From Vibrio echinoideorum (GTDB lineage: Bacteria > Pseudomonadota > Gammaproteobacteria > Enterobacterales > Vibrionaceae), in the NCBI RefSeq assembly GCF_024347455.1, contig NZ_AP025484.1:806001-870000 (forward strand): DNA of 64,000 bases, read 5' to 3'. The number at the start of each line of letters is the position of its first letter. Position 1 is the stretch's first letter. The translations under genes were made by a program, and so were the position numbers. The notes under the pieces are model-generated. The model made no database searches. It worked only from the letters and a program-made list of their open reading frames with translations, and was not told the DNA's origin. Shown here piece after piece: positions 1-9,548 of this stretch.

Positions 1-51
1 TAGATTGCCCAACATACCTCTTTGAGAGATGTGTTGAGCCTCCAGTTATTT

Positions 52-87
52 AATAGCGCTTATGTCATACATGAGCGCTATTTTTTT
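52..87 (+). terminator. Rho-independent terminator
   Basis: A 14-bp stem (52-65 with 69-82, one G-T pair) closes on a 3-base loop and runs into seven T residues. It would end a gene lying left of the window; the TAG at bases 1-3 may be that gene's stop codon, but this cannot be shown from here. Confidence 0.8.
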
Positions 88-365
88 GCGACATGCCGAT
101 GCAGATACAACGATTGAAAGCAGCAGAAATGAAGAATGTACCTGCAGTGTAAAATTGTGACAATTTGGCCTATTTAGAACAACGCGATCAAATAAGACAA
201 CGACAACAAGGCGCTAATTTTTATCCTCCCATGCGCAAGGTCTAAAAATCGATTAAACAACAACTCTGACGCGACACATAAGGTGTTCCGCATCTCATCA
301 CGATGTATAGTTATTAATAATTCATTCAGTAATTGTATCTGTAGTTGTCAGTTGATGTGGGTGTT
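88..365. other. Intergenic, leader of pilin gene
   Basis: AT-rich spacer between the terminator and the prepilin gene. I see no credible ORF, no structured RNA and no clear promoter; the pilin promoter presumably lies here. Confidence 0.4.
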
Positions 366-932
366 ATGAAGAAAAACGGCTTTACGTTAATGGAATTAAT
401 CATTGTTATCGTGATACTCGGTGTTTTAGCTGTGACAGCAGCTCCGAGGTTTCTTAATATCCAAGAGTCAGCGAGAGAAGCGGTGCTTGAAGGTGTTGCA
501 GGTGCAATGGAAGGGGTAATCACGCAAGTTACGTCTAAGGCCATTATCGTTGGGCTTAATCCGGACGCAACAAACCCAGGTGATCAGAGCAACTACGTAA
601 TCGATTTTGGTATTGGTAGTGTTGAAGTCGACTGGGGAACCCTTTGCCCTGAAAGTAAAGGTGAATCAGGAGATGCGTTAAATATGCTCCACTTCCTAAC
701 TTTGTCGGATGATGATAGCTTAACTTCAGAACTCGGTAATCGACACACTGTGGTCGGGTATGATTATGACTTTACTCAAGCAGAACTAGATAGTACGAAT
801 ATAACAGACGCTGACCTAGAGCAACGCCAAGGTTGCTTTGTTCTTTATGACTCTTTTGGCCGAACTAATGGTAGCCAATGTCCTGATGAAGGATGTGAGT
901 GTACAGTTCGTATTGTTAACAACAATTGTTAA
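366..932 (+). CDS. MshA-like type IV prepilin
   Basis: A 188-residue pilin precursor. The N-terminus shows a short basic leader, the prepilin peptidase site G5/F6, glutamate at mature position 5 and a roughly 20-residue hydrophobic helix (LIIVIVILGVLAVTAA), followed by PRFLNIQ, which is characteristic of MshA/MshC pilins of Vibrio. The C-terminal third has several cysteines (CPDEGCECT and a terminal C) that could form the pilin disulfide loop. I chose the ATG because it places the leader correctly; a TTG seven codons upstream would lengthen the leader oddly. No pilus assembly ATPase, platform gene or other pilin is nearby, so it must use an assembly system encoded elsewhere. Family is sure; whether it is a major pilin, a minor pilin or a pseudopilin is not. 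Confidence 0.85.
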   Translation: MKKNGFTLMELIIVIVILGVLAVTAAPRFLNIQESAREAVLEGVAGAMEGVITQVTSKAIIVGLNPDATNPGDQSNYVIDFGIGSVEVDWGTLCPESKGESGDALNMLHFLTLSDDDSLTSELGNRHTVVGYDYDFTQAELDSTNITDADLEQRQGCFVLYDSFGRTNGSQCPDEGCECTVRIVNNNC

Positions 933-965
933 ACCGAACCCTTTAACTGATTTTTAGACTTCGAA

Positions 966-1008
966 TAAAAAAGCGCGTTATTACCGGTTGGTAGTAACGC
1001 GCTTTTTT
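966..1008. terminator. Bidirectional terminator
   Basis: A long stem (971-984 with 993-1006, one imperfect pair) flanked by A residues on the left and a T6 run on the right lies between convergent genes and can serve both the pilin (+) and MATE (-) genes. Confidence 0.85.
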
Positions 1009-1029
1009 GTATTAGCTTATCGGTCAATC

Positions 1030-2412
1030 TTAGTTTGCTATTGCCGCACTTGCTGGTGGCAAGTCACGTTTCTTAATCACGTATCGCAAGCGAATTAACA
1101 TGAGCGTCGCTGAAACGCTCAAGCCCGTTTGGATACCAATCCAAAAGCCTTCTTCACCCATTGCAGGAACAATGTGGTCTGTTAAGCCCAACACCATACC
1201 TAATGGTAGTGCCAAGCCCCAATATGAAGCGATGGCTAAGATCATTGGGATCTTAGTGTCTTTATAGCCACGTAATGCACCGTTAGCCGATGTTTGTAAT
1301 GCATCGCTGAATTGGTACATCGCCGTAAAGGTCAACAATACCGCTGCTGTAGCGCTTATTGTAGGGTCGGTGGTGTAAAGCCTAATGATCCACTCAGGGA
1401 ACAGTAAGAACATCGCTACTGAAAGAAGCGAGATTAATGCTGCAACTAAGATACCGACTTTGCTGCGTTCAATTGCGCCTAGTTCATCTTTCTCGCCTAG
1501 TGCATGCCCAACACGAATTGTAATGCCAAATGAGATACTCATTGGAATCACGTAAGTCAGGCTCGATATATTCAGAGCAATTTGCGCCGCTGCCACGTTC
1601 TCTGCACCAATACGACCAATCATCAGAGCGATTACCGCAAAGATACTGCCACATACCGCGATGTTCATCCCGATAGGTAAACCTAATCTTAGAAGGTGAA
1701 GCATCTCTTTAGCTTTTGGTTTTGCATCTGAAAAGTTGATGATGGTTTTGTAGTGGTGGTGACCTTTAATGTAGGAATACAGCATTCCCGACATTAACCA
1801 ATACACCAAACTTGTTGCCCAACCACAACCTACAGCGCCCATTTCAGGGAAGCCGAACTTTCCGTAGATAAGCACGTAGTTAACAGGAATATTCACCAAC
1901 AAACCAACCACAGAAATGATCATCGGCACTTTGGTGTTGTTCATACCCTCACAGAAGCCGTTCAAGGTGTAGAACAGAGCAATACCCGGCACACCAAAGG
2001 CTAGGGCAAACGCATAATCGCTGCCGATAGGGATGATCTCAGCGGCAACCCCAATCCATTCTAAGATCGGTTTAGCACTCACCAAATAAGCGATGAGTAA
2101 TACACTGGCAATTAATGCCAACCAAACCATCTGGAAGAATTCAACAGAGATACTTTGAAAGTCACGTGAACCGCGGTGGTAAGCGACAACAGGCGTTAAT
2201 GCCATAATCACACCACGCAGTAACAGCAACACAGGAATCCAAAGGCTAGTGCCCAGTGCAATAGCGGCGAGGTCAGCAGGGCTTACTTGGCCAGCCATTG
2301 TCGTGTCGACAAATCCCATCGCTTGGGTAGCAATTTGAGTCAAAATGATTGGAATCGAAAGATGCATAAGCGCACCCGATTCACGAGTAAAAGGACGAAA
2401 TTTCGTTAGCAT
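1030..2412 (-). CDS. MATE family multidrug efflux transporter (NorM-like)
   Basis: A 460-residue inner-membrane protein with the 12 hydrophobic segments and two-fold pseudo-repeat of MATE exporters, which expel cationic drugs and toxins in exchange for Na+ or H+. The first helix region carries the family signature (PIILTQIATQAMGFVDTTMAG) and the next region LGTSLWIPVLLLLRGV aligns with NorM. Length matches the family (about 450-460). It stands alone, convergent with the pilin gene, with a 399-base gap on its 5' side. Vibrios carry several MATE paralogues, so family membership does not fix the substrate; I give no gene symbol. No local regulator gene is present. Confidence 0.92.
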   Translation of the reverse strand: MLTKFRPFTRESGALMHLSIPIILTQIATQAMGFVDTTMAGQVSPADLAAIALGTSLWIPVLLLLRGVIMALTPVVAYHRGSRDFQSISVEFFQMVWLALIASVLLIAYLVSAKPILEWIGVAAEIIPIGSDYAFALAFGVPGIALFYTLNGFCEGMNNTKVPMIISVVGLLVNIPVNYVLIYGKFGFPEMGAVGCGWATSLVYWLMSGMLYSYIKGHHHYKTIINFSDAKPKAKEMLHLLRLGLPIGMNIAVCGSIFAVIALMIGRIGAENVAAAQIALNISSLTYVIPMSISFGITIRVGHALGEKDELGAIERSKVGILVAALISLLSVAMFLLFPEWIIRLYTTDPTISATAAVLLTFTAMYQFSDALQTSANGALRGYKDTKIPMILAIASYWGLALPLGMVLGLTDHIVPAMGEEGFWIGIQTGLSVSATLMLIRLRYVIKKRDLPPASAAIAN

Positions 2413-2811
2413 GGAAGTTCACAACACCAATATAAATACACGAATGATGGCAGGATGGCCGGTGTGCATTTTAGGATGTGCCCCGTTGGGCGGGCGACAA
2501 TATAAACACCTTACCGTATAGGGTTAAGCTTTGGGTTTATAGAGTTTCACTTGCTTCGAGGTACGGATAGGTTCTGATGGCTACAATACGGGTTTAACGC
2601 GCGTAAGTTCATGATTTTGTGGGAATCATGCGAGTCAGTTAAATTCTATATTTGCCACGCTAATCACTAACGTTGCGGTATAAGTGATTGTTATGGAAAG
2701 ACAAAGACTAGTACAATTGATGGCATAGAGAATAGATAGAAAGATTCTGGATTTAAATGCAGAATTTTTTCGGTCTAAGAACTGTTAGCCATCTCATGGA
2801 ACGAGGTACTC
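2413..2811. other. Divergent intergenic region
   Basis: A 399-base spacer between the divergent MATE gene and the membrane-protein gene at 2812. It should hold both promoters. I see no ORF, strong palindrome or terminator in it. Confidence 0.4.
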
Positions 2812-3474
2812 ATGATAAAATTGGTTTGGCTTTTAGTGAGATTCGCAATAGTGTGTTTACTACTAGGAGTAATTATCGGTGTTTTAATATTGACCAATAG
2901 TTCGACTCCGAGATTCTTCTCCTTAGAAGTAGATGTCATTGTTTGTATTAGCATATTCTGGTGTGTTGTTGCGTATATATTGGTTCGGTTTGAAACCACG
3001 AAAGAAGCCGGAAAGTTTTTGTTCGTAAGCATACTAGGTGCGCTGGTTCTCTTAATGTACATCAAAGAACATTTCTGGTTTCAAGATATGAGAATCCATT
3101 CTTGGACAGCATTTTTAACGGTCATATTTGCGATCTCATTATTGTTCTTCGTCTTACCTCATCGGCATTTAAAACCATTATTATTCCTTTTACCTGTATC
3201 GGCATGTTCTTGGTTTTTAGTATGGGTGGGCTATAGACCTGCTAGCTTGGTTATTGCGATACTGGGAGCTAAAGGGAAACTACCAGAAGAGAACATAAAC
3301 AAAGTCATTGAGCTTATGCCAGAGATTTTTCTAAGTTGTTTAACTTCGGGTGTTTTTATGGTTTTTTTAATTATGCCTTTTTATATTTTTGCAAGGTGGG
3401 GGCATGACCCGAAAGGCACCTACCAAAGCCATACAAAGCGTTTGAGAGGAATTCGCAACGCTCGGCATTTTTAG
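2812..3474 (+). CDS. Multi-pass inner-membrane protein of unknown function
   Basis: I do not recognise this 220-residue protein. It shows about six hydrophobic segments (roughly residues 5-27, 40-59, 68-84, 97-115, 120-140 and 174-193) and a basic cytoplasmic tail (SHTKRLRGIRNARHF), so it is an integral membrane protein with the tail probably inside by the positive-inside rule. The ATG has an upstream purine stretch (GGAACGAGG) at suitable distance. Base composition is more AT-rich than neighbouring core genes and the gene is flanked on both sides by gaps near 400 bases, which fits a small lineage-specific insertion. No catalytic motif is visible. Confidence 0.7.
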   Translation: MIKLVWLLVRFAIVCLLLGVIIGVLILTNSSTPRFFSLEVDVIVCISIFWCVVAYILVRFETTKEAGKFLFVSILGALVLLMYIKEHFWFQDMRIHSWTAFLTVIFAISLLFFVLPHRHLKPLLFLLPVSACSWFLVWVGYRPASLVIAILGAKGKLPEENINKVIELMPEIFLSCLTSGVFMVFLIMPFYIFARWGHDPKGTYQSHTKRLRGIRNARHF

Positions 3475-3885
3475 TTTAAATCAAGTTTAGTGTTTACGGC
3501 GCAATGGGTTTAGTTCTGTAGCCTGTGTTGCTCACTACTTAACACGGCTACATGGGTTCCCCTGGTTGTCAAACAACCGCTAAACTTATGTTGATGGGTT
3601 TGACTGCTGCTCTACATTCTGCATACTTATCGACGATTCGCATACGTCGTGGCTCTGATGACTTTGCGCGACTGCGGTGTCTATTCGTTAGATGACATCT
3701 AGTGTGTCCGCCGCATTAACAGGTTTTCTGTGAGTGGCCTTAACCTATTGCCATAATTAAAATCTTTAATGACCCGGTGGGTTTAACTCTTTATGATACT
3801 TAGGTCTGTACTTAAACAGTATAGTTTTCCTATTCTGTTTGATTGTGTAAAAGCGACCCTACGGGAATGATTGGAGGATGTGTCT
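3475..3885. other. Hairpin-dense non-coding stretch
   Basis: No ORF is convincing here. The stretch contains successive inverted repeats: a 12-bp stem with one bulge (3517-3529 with 3541-3552), a 6-bp stem with 3-base loop (3564-3578), and a nested structure around the 13-base palindrome at 3689-3701 enclosed by TGCGG and CCGCA (3673-3677 and 3711-3715). It could be a structured RNA, a long 3' UTR or a decayed mobile element; the sequence alone does not decide. Confidence 0.45.
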
Positions 3886-4476
3886 ATGACTTGTCTTAAG
3901 TGCCGAGAAAAAAGTGTTACTGATTTTTGTGTCAAAGTGCCTAAAAAATTTCTGTGGTTTTCATGGTATGGATATCAAAGACAGGCCTTATGTCGAGAAC
4001 ATTTATTATTGGAATATCGAAAGTCATTCACTACGTCACAAGCGCGATTGGTTGTCTTCTACCCCGACTTTGAATACAAAAGAAAAGGTCTCTATCAATA
4101 CCTTCCAACTCCATTGCGTGAATTTGAAGAGTTTGCCCTTCACGATAATAAACAAGGGGAAAGAAAAGAAGATTTAATTGCTCTGAAAGAGACCTTTCGA
4201 AAATTACGTGGGTTTTGCGAGAAATGCGGCAAACCGGCACAGGTTGCTTTTTTTTGCACTGGTTCTTTTGCATGGGAACAAAAACCTTTTTCATCATGCA
4301 CGACAAGTGATCAGGTAATCATTTCTTCTATCTGTGCGCAGCCTGAAATTCTGTGTATGCAGTGCTGTTATTCGCAGGTTGAACCCTCATTATCCGCATG
4401 CGACTTAAAGCGAATTGGTGGAATTCACTCTCTTCCTCAACATGGAGAGCATTGTTTAATTGGGGTTGAAGAATGA
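3886..4476 (+). CDS. Cysteine-rich putative metal-binding protein
   Basis: An unrecognised 196-residue soluble protein rich in cysteine pairs: CLKC at residues 3-6 with a later C/H pair, CEKC near the middle, and CMQCC towards the end, with further Cys and His in the C-terminal 30 residues. The spacing suggests several zinc-ribbon-like knuckles rather than a disulfide-bonded secreted protein, as there is no signal peptide. The start is set by a GGAGG Shine-Dalgarno at 3873-3877 eight bases before the ATG; a TTG five codons upstream overlaps that element and is unlikely. It sits alone between two non-coding stretches and may be part of the same lineage-specific pocket as the membrane protein at 2812. 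Confidence 0.7.
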   Translation: MTCLKCREKSVTDFCVKVPKKFLWFSWYGYQRQALCREHLLLEYRKSFTTSQARLVVFYPDFEYKRKGLYQYLPTPLREFEEFALHDNKQGERKEDLIALKETFRKLRGFCEKCGKPAQVAFFCTGSFAWEQKPFSSCTTSDQVIISSICAQPEILCMQCCYSQVEPSLSACDLKRIGGIHSLPQHGEHCLIGVEE

Positions 4477-4596
4477 AACATGATTATATTTTGCAGACCC
4501 GGTTAAAGATAAGGCACACAAATATTACATACTAGTTCTGTTTTTGGTTGTCTCTAAGGCACTGTCGAAAGCATCCCTTAAGGGCTCAGCTCAAAT

Positions 4597-4704
4597 TTAT
4601 TGCCACAAAGCCAGCAGAAACACCAAAAGCCCAATCCCAAGCGTGACCTTCAGAAGCAAACCCAAAGGGGCACCACCTTTTGGCGCTTTGTTGCAACATC
4701 CCAT
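4597..4704 (-). CDS. 35-residue single-pass membrane peptide
   Basis: A short gene encoding a peptide that starts MGCCNKAPKGGAPLG and continues as one hydrophobic helix of about 18 residues ending in LALWQ. An AGGAAA ribosome-binding site lies six to seven bases before the ATG. The Cys pair and Gly/Lys-rich head followed by a helix give a plausible N-in small membrane protein. Similar tiny proteins are, to my memory, seen in other Vibrio genomes, but I cannot verify that. It lies between convergent neighbours, 150 bases downstream (on its own strand) of the gcvP end. Function unknown. Confidence 0.6.
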   Translation of the reverse strand: MGCCNKAPKGGAPLGLLLKVTLGIGLLVFLLALWQ

Positions 4705-4806
4705 AATCGTTTCCTAATTCATCGTTGGCTTCATTTCACCTTAAACCTTTCCCTTACGGTAAGGTCAATGCTTTATTAGTCATATAATCTGGAACCCGAA
4801 AAACAA

Positions 4807-4832
4807 AAAAGCGAACCAAGTGGTTCGCTTTT
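4807..4832 (-). terminator. Terminator of gcvP operon
   Basis: Perfect 12-bp stem with a 2-base centre (4807-4818 with 4821-4832) whose minus-strand 3' arm ends in a T-rich run, placed 23 bases after the gcvP stop. A and T runs on both sides make it usable in both directions. Confidence 0.85.
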
Positions 4833-4854
4833 GTTTATCTAAAATCTACAAAAA

Positions 4855-7734
4855 TTAGTCTTCGTAGTTATCGATGCTTGGGCAAGAACAGATTAGGTTA
4901 CGGTCGCCGTATACGTTGTCTACACGGTTAACTGTTGGCCAGTACTTCGAGTTCTTCGTTGCTTTCGATGGGAAGCAAGCCAGTTCGCGAGAGTAAGGGC
5001 GATCCCATTCTGCGCCTGAAAGGTCAACTTGTGTGTGCGGTGCGTTCACTAGAGGGTTGTTGTCTAGTGGCCATTCACCCGCTTTCACTGCTGCCATTTC
5101 GTGACGGATTGCGATCATCGCTTCACAGAAACGGTCTAGCTCTTCTAAATCTTCTGATTCAGTTGGCTCTACCATTAATGTGCCCGCTACTGGGAAAGAC
5201 ATAGTCGGCGCGTGGAAACCGAAGTCCATTAGACGCTTAGCAATATCTTCTTCGCTGATACCTGTGTCTTCTTTAAGCGGACGAATATCGATAATACATT
5301 CGTGCGCTACGCGGCCGTTAGTGCCACGGTAAAGAACAGGGTAGTGAGGACGTAGTTTTTCCATCACGTAGTTCGCGTTCAGAATCGCTACTTTCGTTGC
5401 GTCTGTTAGGCCAGGTTCGCCCATCATTGCGATGTAAGCCCAAGAGATAGGTAGGATTGAAGCACTACCTAGATCTGCTGCTGATACCGCGTAGTCTGAA
5501 CCTTGTACACCGTTTTCGATGTGACCTGGTAGGAAAGGTGCTAGGTGCGATTTAACACCGATAGGACCCATACCCGGACCGCCACCACCGTGTGGGATAC
5601 AGAATGTTTTGTGTAGGTTCAAGTGAGATACGTCTGAACCGATGAAGCCAGGTGAAGTTAGGCCTACTTGAGCGTTCATGTTCGCGCCGTCTAGGTAAAC
5701 CTGACCGCCCGCTGCGTGTACTTGTTCACACACTTCTTTCACTTGCTCTTCGTATACGCCGTGCGTAGAAGGATAAGTGATCATGATGCTTGATAGGTTT
5801 TCTTTGTGCTTCTCGATTTTCGCTGCTAGGTCTGTCATGTCGATGTTGCCATCTTCATCACACTTAACAACCACTACCTTCATTGAAACCATTGATGCTG
5901 TTGCAGGGTTAGTACCGTGCGCAGAGCTTGGAATCAGACAAACGTTACGGTGAGCTTCACCGCGGCTTGCGTGGTAACGTTGAATTGCGATTAGACCCGC
6001 GTATTCGCCAGATGCACCAGAGTTAGGCTGTAGTGAGAAATCGTCATAACCAGTGATTTCACATAGCTTCTCTTTAAGATCTTTCGCTAGCGCTGTGTAA
6101 CCCGCTGCTTGATCAAGAGGTGCGAATGGGTGAATTGAACCAAACTCAGGCCATGTTACTGGAATCATCTCAGCAGCAGCGTTCAGCTTCATCGTACAGC
6201 TGCCCAGTGGGATCATGCCGTGCGTTAGTGAGAAGTCTTTGTTCTCAAGCTGTTTTAGGTAACGCATCATTTGCGTTTCGCTGTGGTGCGTGTTGAATAC
6301 TGGGTGAGTTAGGAACTCTGATTCACGACGGCAGTTTTCTGGAATTGCTGCAAACTCGTTTGATGCAATGTCAGAAGATAGTGCTTGAATGTCTTCTTTC
6401 ACGTCGAAGATTGCGAACAGTGCGTTCACGTCGTCGATCGTTGTTGTTTCATCTAAGCTGATACCGATTTTACCAACAAGTCGACGAAGGTTGATGTCTG
6501 CTGCTTGCGCTTTCGCGTACAGTGCATCTGTCTTGTCTTCTGTGTTCAGCGTAATAGTATCAAAGAAGCTGTTGTTCGTTAGCTCGTAACCCGCTTTAGT
6601 CAGGCCAGCCGCTAGGATAGCTGTCATGTGGTGTGTACGACGAGCAATAGTACGTAGGCCTTCTGCACCGTGGTAAACCGCGTAGAAAGACGCCATGTTT
6701 GCTAGAAGTGCTTGAGCTGTACAGATGTTCGATGTCGCTTTCTCGCGGCGGATGTGTTGCTCACGAGTTTGCATTGCCATACGTAGCGCTTGGTTACCGT
6801 GAGTATCGATAGATACACCGATTACACGACCTGGCATTGTACGCTTATGCTTTTCACGAGTACCCATGAATGCAGCGTGTGGACCACCGTAACCCATAGG
6901 AACGCCGAAACGTTGCGCTGAACCGATTACTACGTCTGCGCCCATTTCGCCCGCAGGCTTAAGTAGAGCAGAAGCAAGTAGGTCAGTTGCAACTGTAACC
7001 AGTGTTTTGTTAGCTTGAGCTTTCGCAATGATGTCTGTTAGGTCACGAACTTCACCCGTAGTACTAGGGTATTGAAGAAGCGCACCAAATACGTCTTGCT
7101 CTGGCAGTGTTTCAAGAGCGCCAACCATTACTTCAAAACCGATGTACTCAGCACGAGTTTTAACAACTTCTAGTGTTTGAGGGTGAACATCGTCAGCAAC
7201 GAAGAATACTTTGCTCTTGCTTTTACCAGCACGTTTACACAGTGTCATCGCTTCGCCAGCCGCTGTCGCTTCATCAAGAAGGGATGCGTTCGCGATTTCC
7301 ATACCTGTTAGATCCATTACCATTTGTTGGTAATTGAGTAGAGCTTCAAGACGACCTTGAGAAATCTCTGGTTGGTATGGTGTGTAAGCTGTGTACCAGC
7401 CTGGGTTCTCTAAAACGTTACGTAGAATAACGTTTGGAGTGAATGTGTTGTAGTAGCCTTGGCCAATGAAAGTACGTTTCACTTGGTTTAGGTTAGCGAT
7501 CTCTTTAAGAGAGGTCAGCATGTCCATTTCGCTCAGTGGCGCGGCAAGTGTCATTGGTTTTTCAAGACGGATTTGTGCAGGAACCGTTTCGTCGATCAGT
7601 GCGTCTAAGCTAGTCGCGTTGATCGCTTCAAGCATTTTTTGCTGGTCTGCTTTATTAGGGCCGTTATGACGAGCAACAAACTCGTTTTGAGTACCCAAGT
7701 CTTTCAGTAATTGGCTTTGAAGTAATTCAGTCAT
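4855..7734 (-). CDS. gcvP: Glycine dehydrogenase (decarboxylating), P-protein
   Basis: Full-length 959-residue P-protein of the glycine cleavage system. It decarboxylates glycine with pyridoxal phosphate and passes the aminomethyl group to the lipoyl arm of GcvH. The chain has the two tandem aspartate-aminotransferase-like halves of the fused bacterial form, with the PLP lysine in [20 protein letters not shown] at about residue 708 and the glycine-rich loop following it. Length matches Escherichia coli GcvP (957). It is the last gene of glyA-gcvH-gcvP; an 89-base gap with a hairpin separates it from gcvH. gcvT lies across the divergent region, not in this operon. Confidence 0.98.
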   Translation of the reverse strand: MTELLQSQLLKDLGTQNEFVARHNGPNKADQQKMLEAINATSLDALIDETVPAQIRLEKPMTLAAPLSEMDMLTSLKEIANLNQVKRTFIGQGYYNTFTPNVILRNVLENPGWYTAYTPYQPEISQGRLEALLNYQQMVMDLTGMEIANASLLDEATAAGEAMTLCKRAGKSKSKVFFVADDVHPQTLEVVKTRAEYIGFEVMVGALETLPEQDVFGALLQYPSTTGEVRDLTDIIAKAQANKTLVTVATDLLASALLKPAGEMGADVVIGSAQRFGVPMGYGGPHAAFMGTREKHKRTMPGRVIGVSIDTHGNQALRMAMQTREQHIRREKATSNICTAQALLANMASFYAVYHGAEGLRTIARRTHHMTAILAAGLTKAGYELTNNSFFDTITLNTEDKTDALYAKAQAADINLRRLVGKIGISLDETTTIDDVNALFAIFDVKEDIQALSSDIASNEFAAIPENCRRESEFLTHPVFNTHHSETQMMRYLKQLENKDFSLTHGMIPLGSCTMKLNAAAEMIPVTWPEFGSIHPFAPLDQAAGYTALAKDLKEKLCEITGYDDFSLQPNSGASGEYAGLIAIQRYHASRGEAHRNVCLIPSSAHGTNPATASMVSMKVVVVKCDEDGNIDMTDLAAKIEKHKENLSSIMITYPSTHGVYEEQVKEVCEQVHAAGGQVYLDGANMNAQVGLTSPGFIGSDVSHLNLHKTFCIPHGGGGPGMGPIGVKSHLAPFLPGHIENGVQGSDYAVSAADLGSASILPISWAYIAMMGEPGLTDATKVAILNANYVMEKLRPHYPVLYRGTNGRVAHECIIDIRPLKEDTGISEEDIAKRLMDFGFHAPTMSFPVAGTLMVEPTESEDLEELDRFCEAMIAIRHEMAAVKAGEWPLDNNPLVNAPHTQVDLSGAEWDRPYSRELACFPSKATKNSKYWPTVNRVDNVYGDRNLICSCPSIDNYED

Positions 7735-7781
7735 GATATGTTCTACTTTCTCTCTGGAGCCGTGAGCTAGCCCCTAAAATT

Positions 7782-7803
7782 AAGCTGCTCACAAGAGCAG
7801 CTT
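7782..7803 (-). terminator. Hairpin between gcvH and gcvP (attenuator or processing site)
   Basis: A perfect 9-bp stem with a 4-base loop, followed on the minus strand by AATTTTAG. The T run is short, so it would be a leaky terminator or an mRNA-stabilising hairpin that sets GcvH above GcvP. See findings. Confidence 0.5.
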
Positions 7804-7823
7804 TATCGTAATGAGGTTACCTA

Positions 7824-8204
7824 TTAGTCTTCTTCTACAGAGCTTAGGTATTCTTCCGCATCTTTAAGGTTGTTTAGTTCAGACGCATCAGACATCTTCA
7901 CTTTAACAATCCAACCACCTTCATAAGATTCTTCGTTAATTAACTCTGGGCTATCTTCTAATTCTTCGTTGATTTCTACGATTTCGCCAGAGATTGGTGC
8001 GTAGATATCAGAAGCTGCTTTCACTGACTCAACGAGAGAGAAGCTTTCGCCAGCTTCAATTTCGTCTCCAGTGTCAGGCAGGTCAACAAACACAACGTCA
8101 CCTAGTAGCTCTTGAGCGTGCTCAGAAATACCGATAGTTACAGTACCGTCACCGTTGTCTTTTACCCACTCGTGGCTGTCTGCAAACTTTAGTGTATTGT
8201 CCAT
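7824..8204 (-). CDS. gcvH: Glycine cleavage system H-protein
   Basis: A 126-residue acidic carrier protein. The lipoyl-lysine lies in the hairpin ESVKAASD at residue 62, within the expected ETV/SVK-A-ASD motif, and the family hallmark SGEIVEIN follows. It shuttles the methylamine group from GcvP to GcvT and then is reoxidised by lipoamide dehydrogenase (encoded elsewhere). Length is typical (125-130). It lies 51 bases after glyA and 89 bases before gcvP on the same strand, so the three are read as one operon. The protein must be lipoylated by LipB/LipA or LplA, not found in this window. Confidence 0.98.
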   Translation of the reverse strand: MDNTLKFADSHEWVKDNGDGTVTIGISEHAQELLGDVVFVDLPDTGDEIEAGESFSLVESVKAASDIYAPISGEIVEINEELEDSPELINEESYEGGWIVKVKMSDASELNNLKDAEEYLSSVEED

Positions 8205-8255
8205 TGCTTATTCTCCAAAAATTTATGAGGTTTTAATTTAAATCTTAAAAACGGT

Positions 8256-9548
8256 TTAACGGTAAAGAGGGAAGCGCTTGCAAAGCTCTTTAACTTGCTT
8301 GCGAACACGTTGCTCAACTTCAGCATTGCCTTCAGGGCTTTCAACTAAGCCATCAAGTACATCGCCGATCCATTCACCGATAAGTTTGAATTCTTCAGTG
8401 CCAAAACCACGAGTGGTTCCAGCTGGCGTGCCTAAACGGATACCAGAAGTAATCATAGGCTTCTCTGTATCGAATGGTATGCCATTTTTGTTACATGTGA
8501 TCCCTGCACGCTCTAACGCTTCTTCTGTTACGTTACCTTTCAAGCCTTTAGGGCGAAGGTCAACCAGCATTAGGTGCGTGTCTGTTCCGCCTGTCACAAT
8601 GTCACAACCGCGAGTTTGCAACACTTCAGCGAGAACTTTTGCGTTATCGATCACTGAATCAATATAAGTATTAAATTCTGGGCCAAGAGCTTCGCCAAAC
8701 GCGACTGCTTTCGCTGCGATAACGTGCATTAGTGGGCCGCCTTGTAGGCCTGGGAACACTGCAGAGTTAATCTTTTTGTTGATGTCTTCGTGGTTAGTCA
8801 GAATCATGCCGCCGCGTGGGCCACGAAGTGTTTTGTGCGTTGTTGTGGTTACAACGTGTGCGTGTGGTAGTGGGCTCGGGTGAGCACCTGTCGCGATAAG
8901 ACCCGCGATGTGTGCCATATCGACCATTAGGATAGCGCCAACTTCGTCAGCAATTTCGCGGAACTTAGCGAAATCAATAACGCGTGGGATAGCACTACCA
9001 CCAGCAATAATCATTTTAGGTTGGCTTTCGATAGCTAAAGTACGAACTGCTTCGTAATCGATTTCTAGAGTATCGCGGTCTACGCCATATTGAACGGCAT
9101 TGAACCATTTACCAGACATTGCAGGGCGTGCACCGTGTGTAAGGTGACCACCAGCGTCAAGAGACATACCCAAAATAGTGTCGCCAGGTTGAAGCAGAGC
9201 AAGTTTAACTGCACCGTTTGCTTGAGCGCCTGAGTGAGGTTGAACGTTAACGTAGCCACATTTGAATAGTTGCTTTGCGCGTTCTATAGCGATAGCTTCA
9301 ACGGTATCTACGTGCTCACAGCCACCGTAGTAACGACGACCAGGGTAACCTTCTGCGTATTTGTTGGTTAGGCAAGTGCCTTGAGCTTGCATTACTGCTT
9401 TAGAAACAATGTTCTCAGAAGCAATAAGTTCGATTTGTTCGTTTTGACGAGTGTTCTCTGCTTGGATTCCAGCAAATACTGCGTCGTCAGTCGCAGATAG
9501 GTTCGTAGAGAAAAAGCTGTCTAAGCTATGGTTTTGGTAAGCGTTCAT
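8256..9548 (-). CDS. glyA: Serine hydroxymethyltransferase
   Basis: A 430-residue PLP enzyme interconverting serine plus tetrahydrofolate with glycine plus 5,10-methylene-tetrahydrofolate. The PLP lysine sits in [16 protein letters not shown] at about residue 239 and the N-terminal [10 protein letters not shown] and YPGRRYYGG blocks are intact. It heads the operon with gcvH and gcvP, so glycine can be made from or returned to serine with one-carbon units moved through folate. Gammaproteobacteria usually carry another glyA copy in the core genome; linkage to gcv suggests this one is the glycine-catabolic copy, which is inference. Slightly longer than E. coli GlyA (417). Confidence 0.97.
   Translation of the reverse strand: MNAYQNHSLDSFFSTNLSATDDAVFAGIQAENTRQNEQIELIASENIVSKAVMQAQGTCLTNKYAEGYPGRRYYGGCEHVDTVEAIAIERAKQLFKCGYVNVQPHSGAQANGAVKLALLQPGDTILGMSLDAGGHLTHGARPAMSGKWFNAVQYGVDRDTLEIDYEAVRTLAIESQPKMIIAGGSAIPRVIDFAKFREIADEVGAILMVDMAHIAGLIATGAHPSPLPHAHVVTTTTHKTLRGPRGGMILTNHEDINKKINSAVFPGLQGGPLMHVIAAKAVAFGEALGPEFNTYIDSVIDNAKVLAEVLQTRGCDIVTGGTDTHLMLVDLRPKGLKGNVTEEALERAGITCNKNGIPFDTEKPMITSGIRLGTPAGTTRGFGTEEFKLIGEWIGDVLDGLVESPEGNAEVEQRVRKQVKELCKRFPLYR

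Noticed and set aside
3475..3885. Integron attC site
   Set aside because: Hairpins are present but the core GTTRRRY/RYYYAAC pair at the ends is not, and no cassette array or integrase is seen.
3914..4306. Two overlapping alternative ORFs within the Cys-rich gene
   Set aside because: The frame at 3886 has the ribosome-binding site and conserved-looking Cys pairs; the others lack both.
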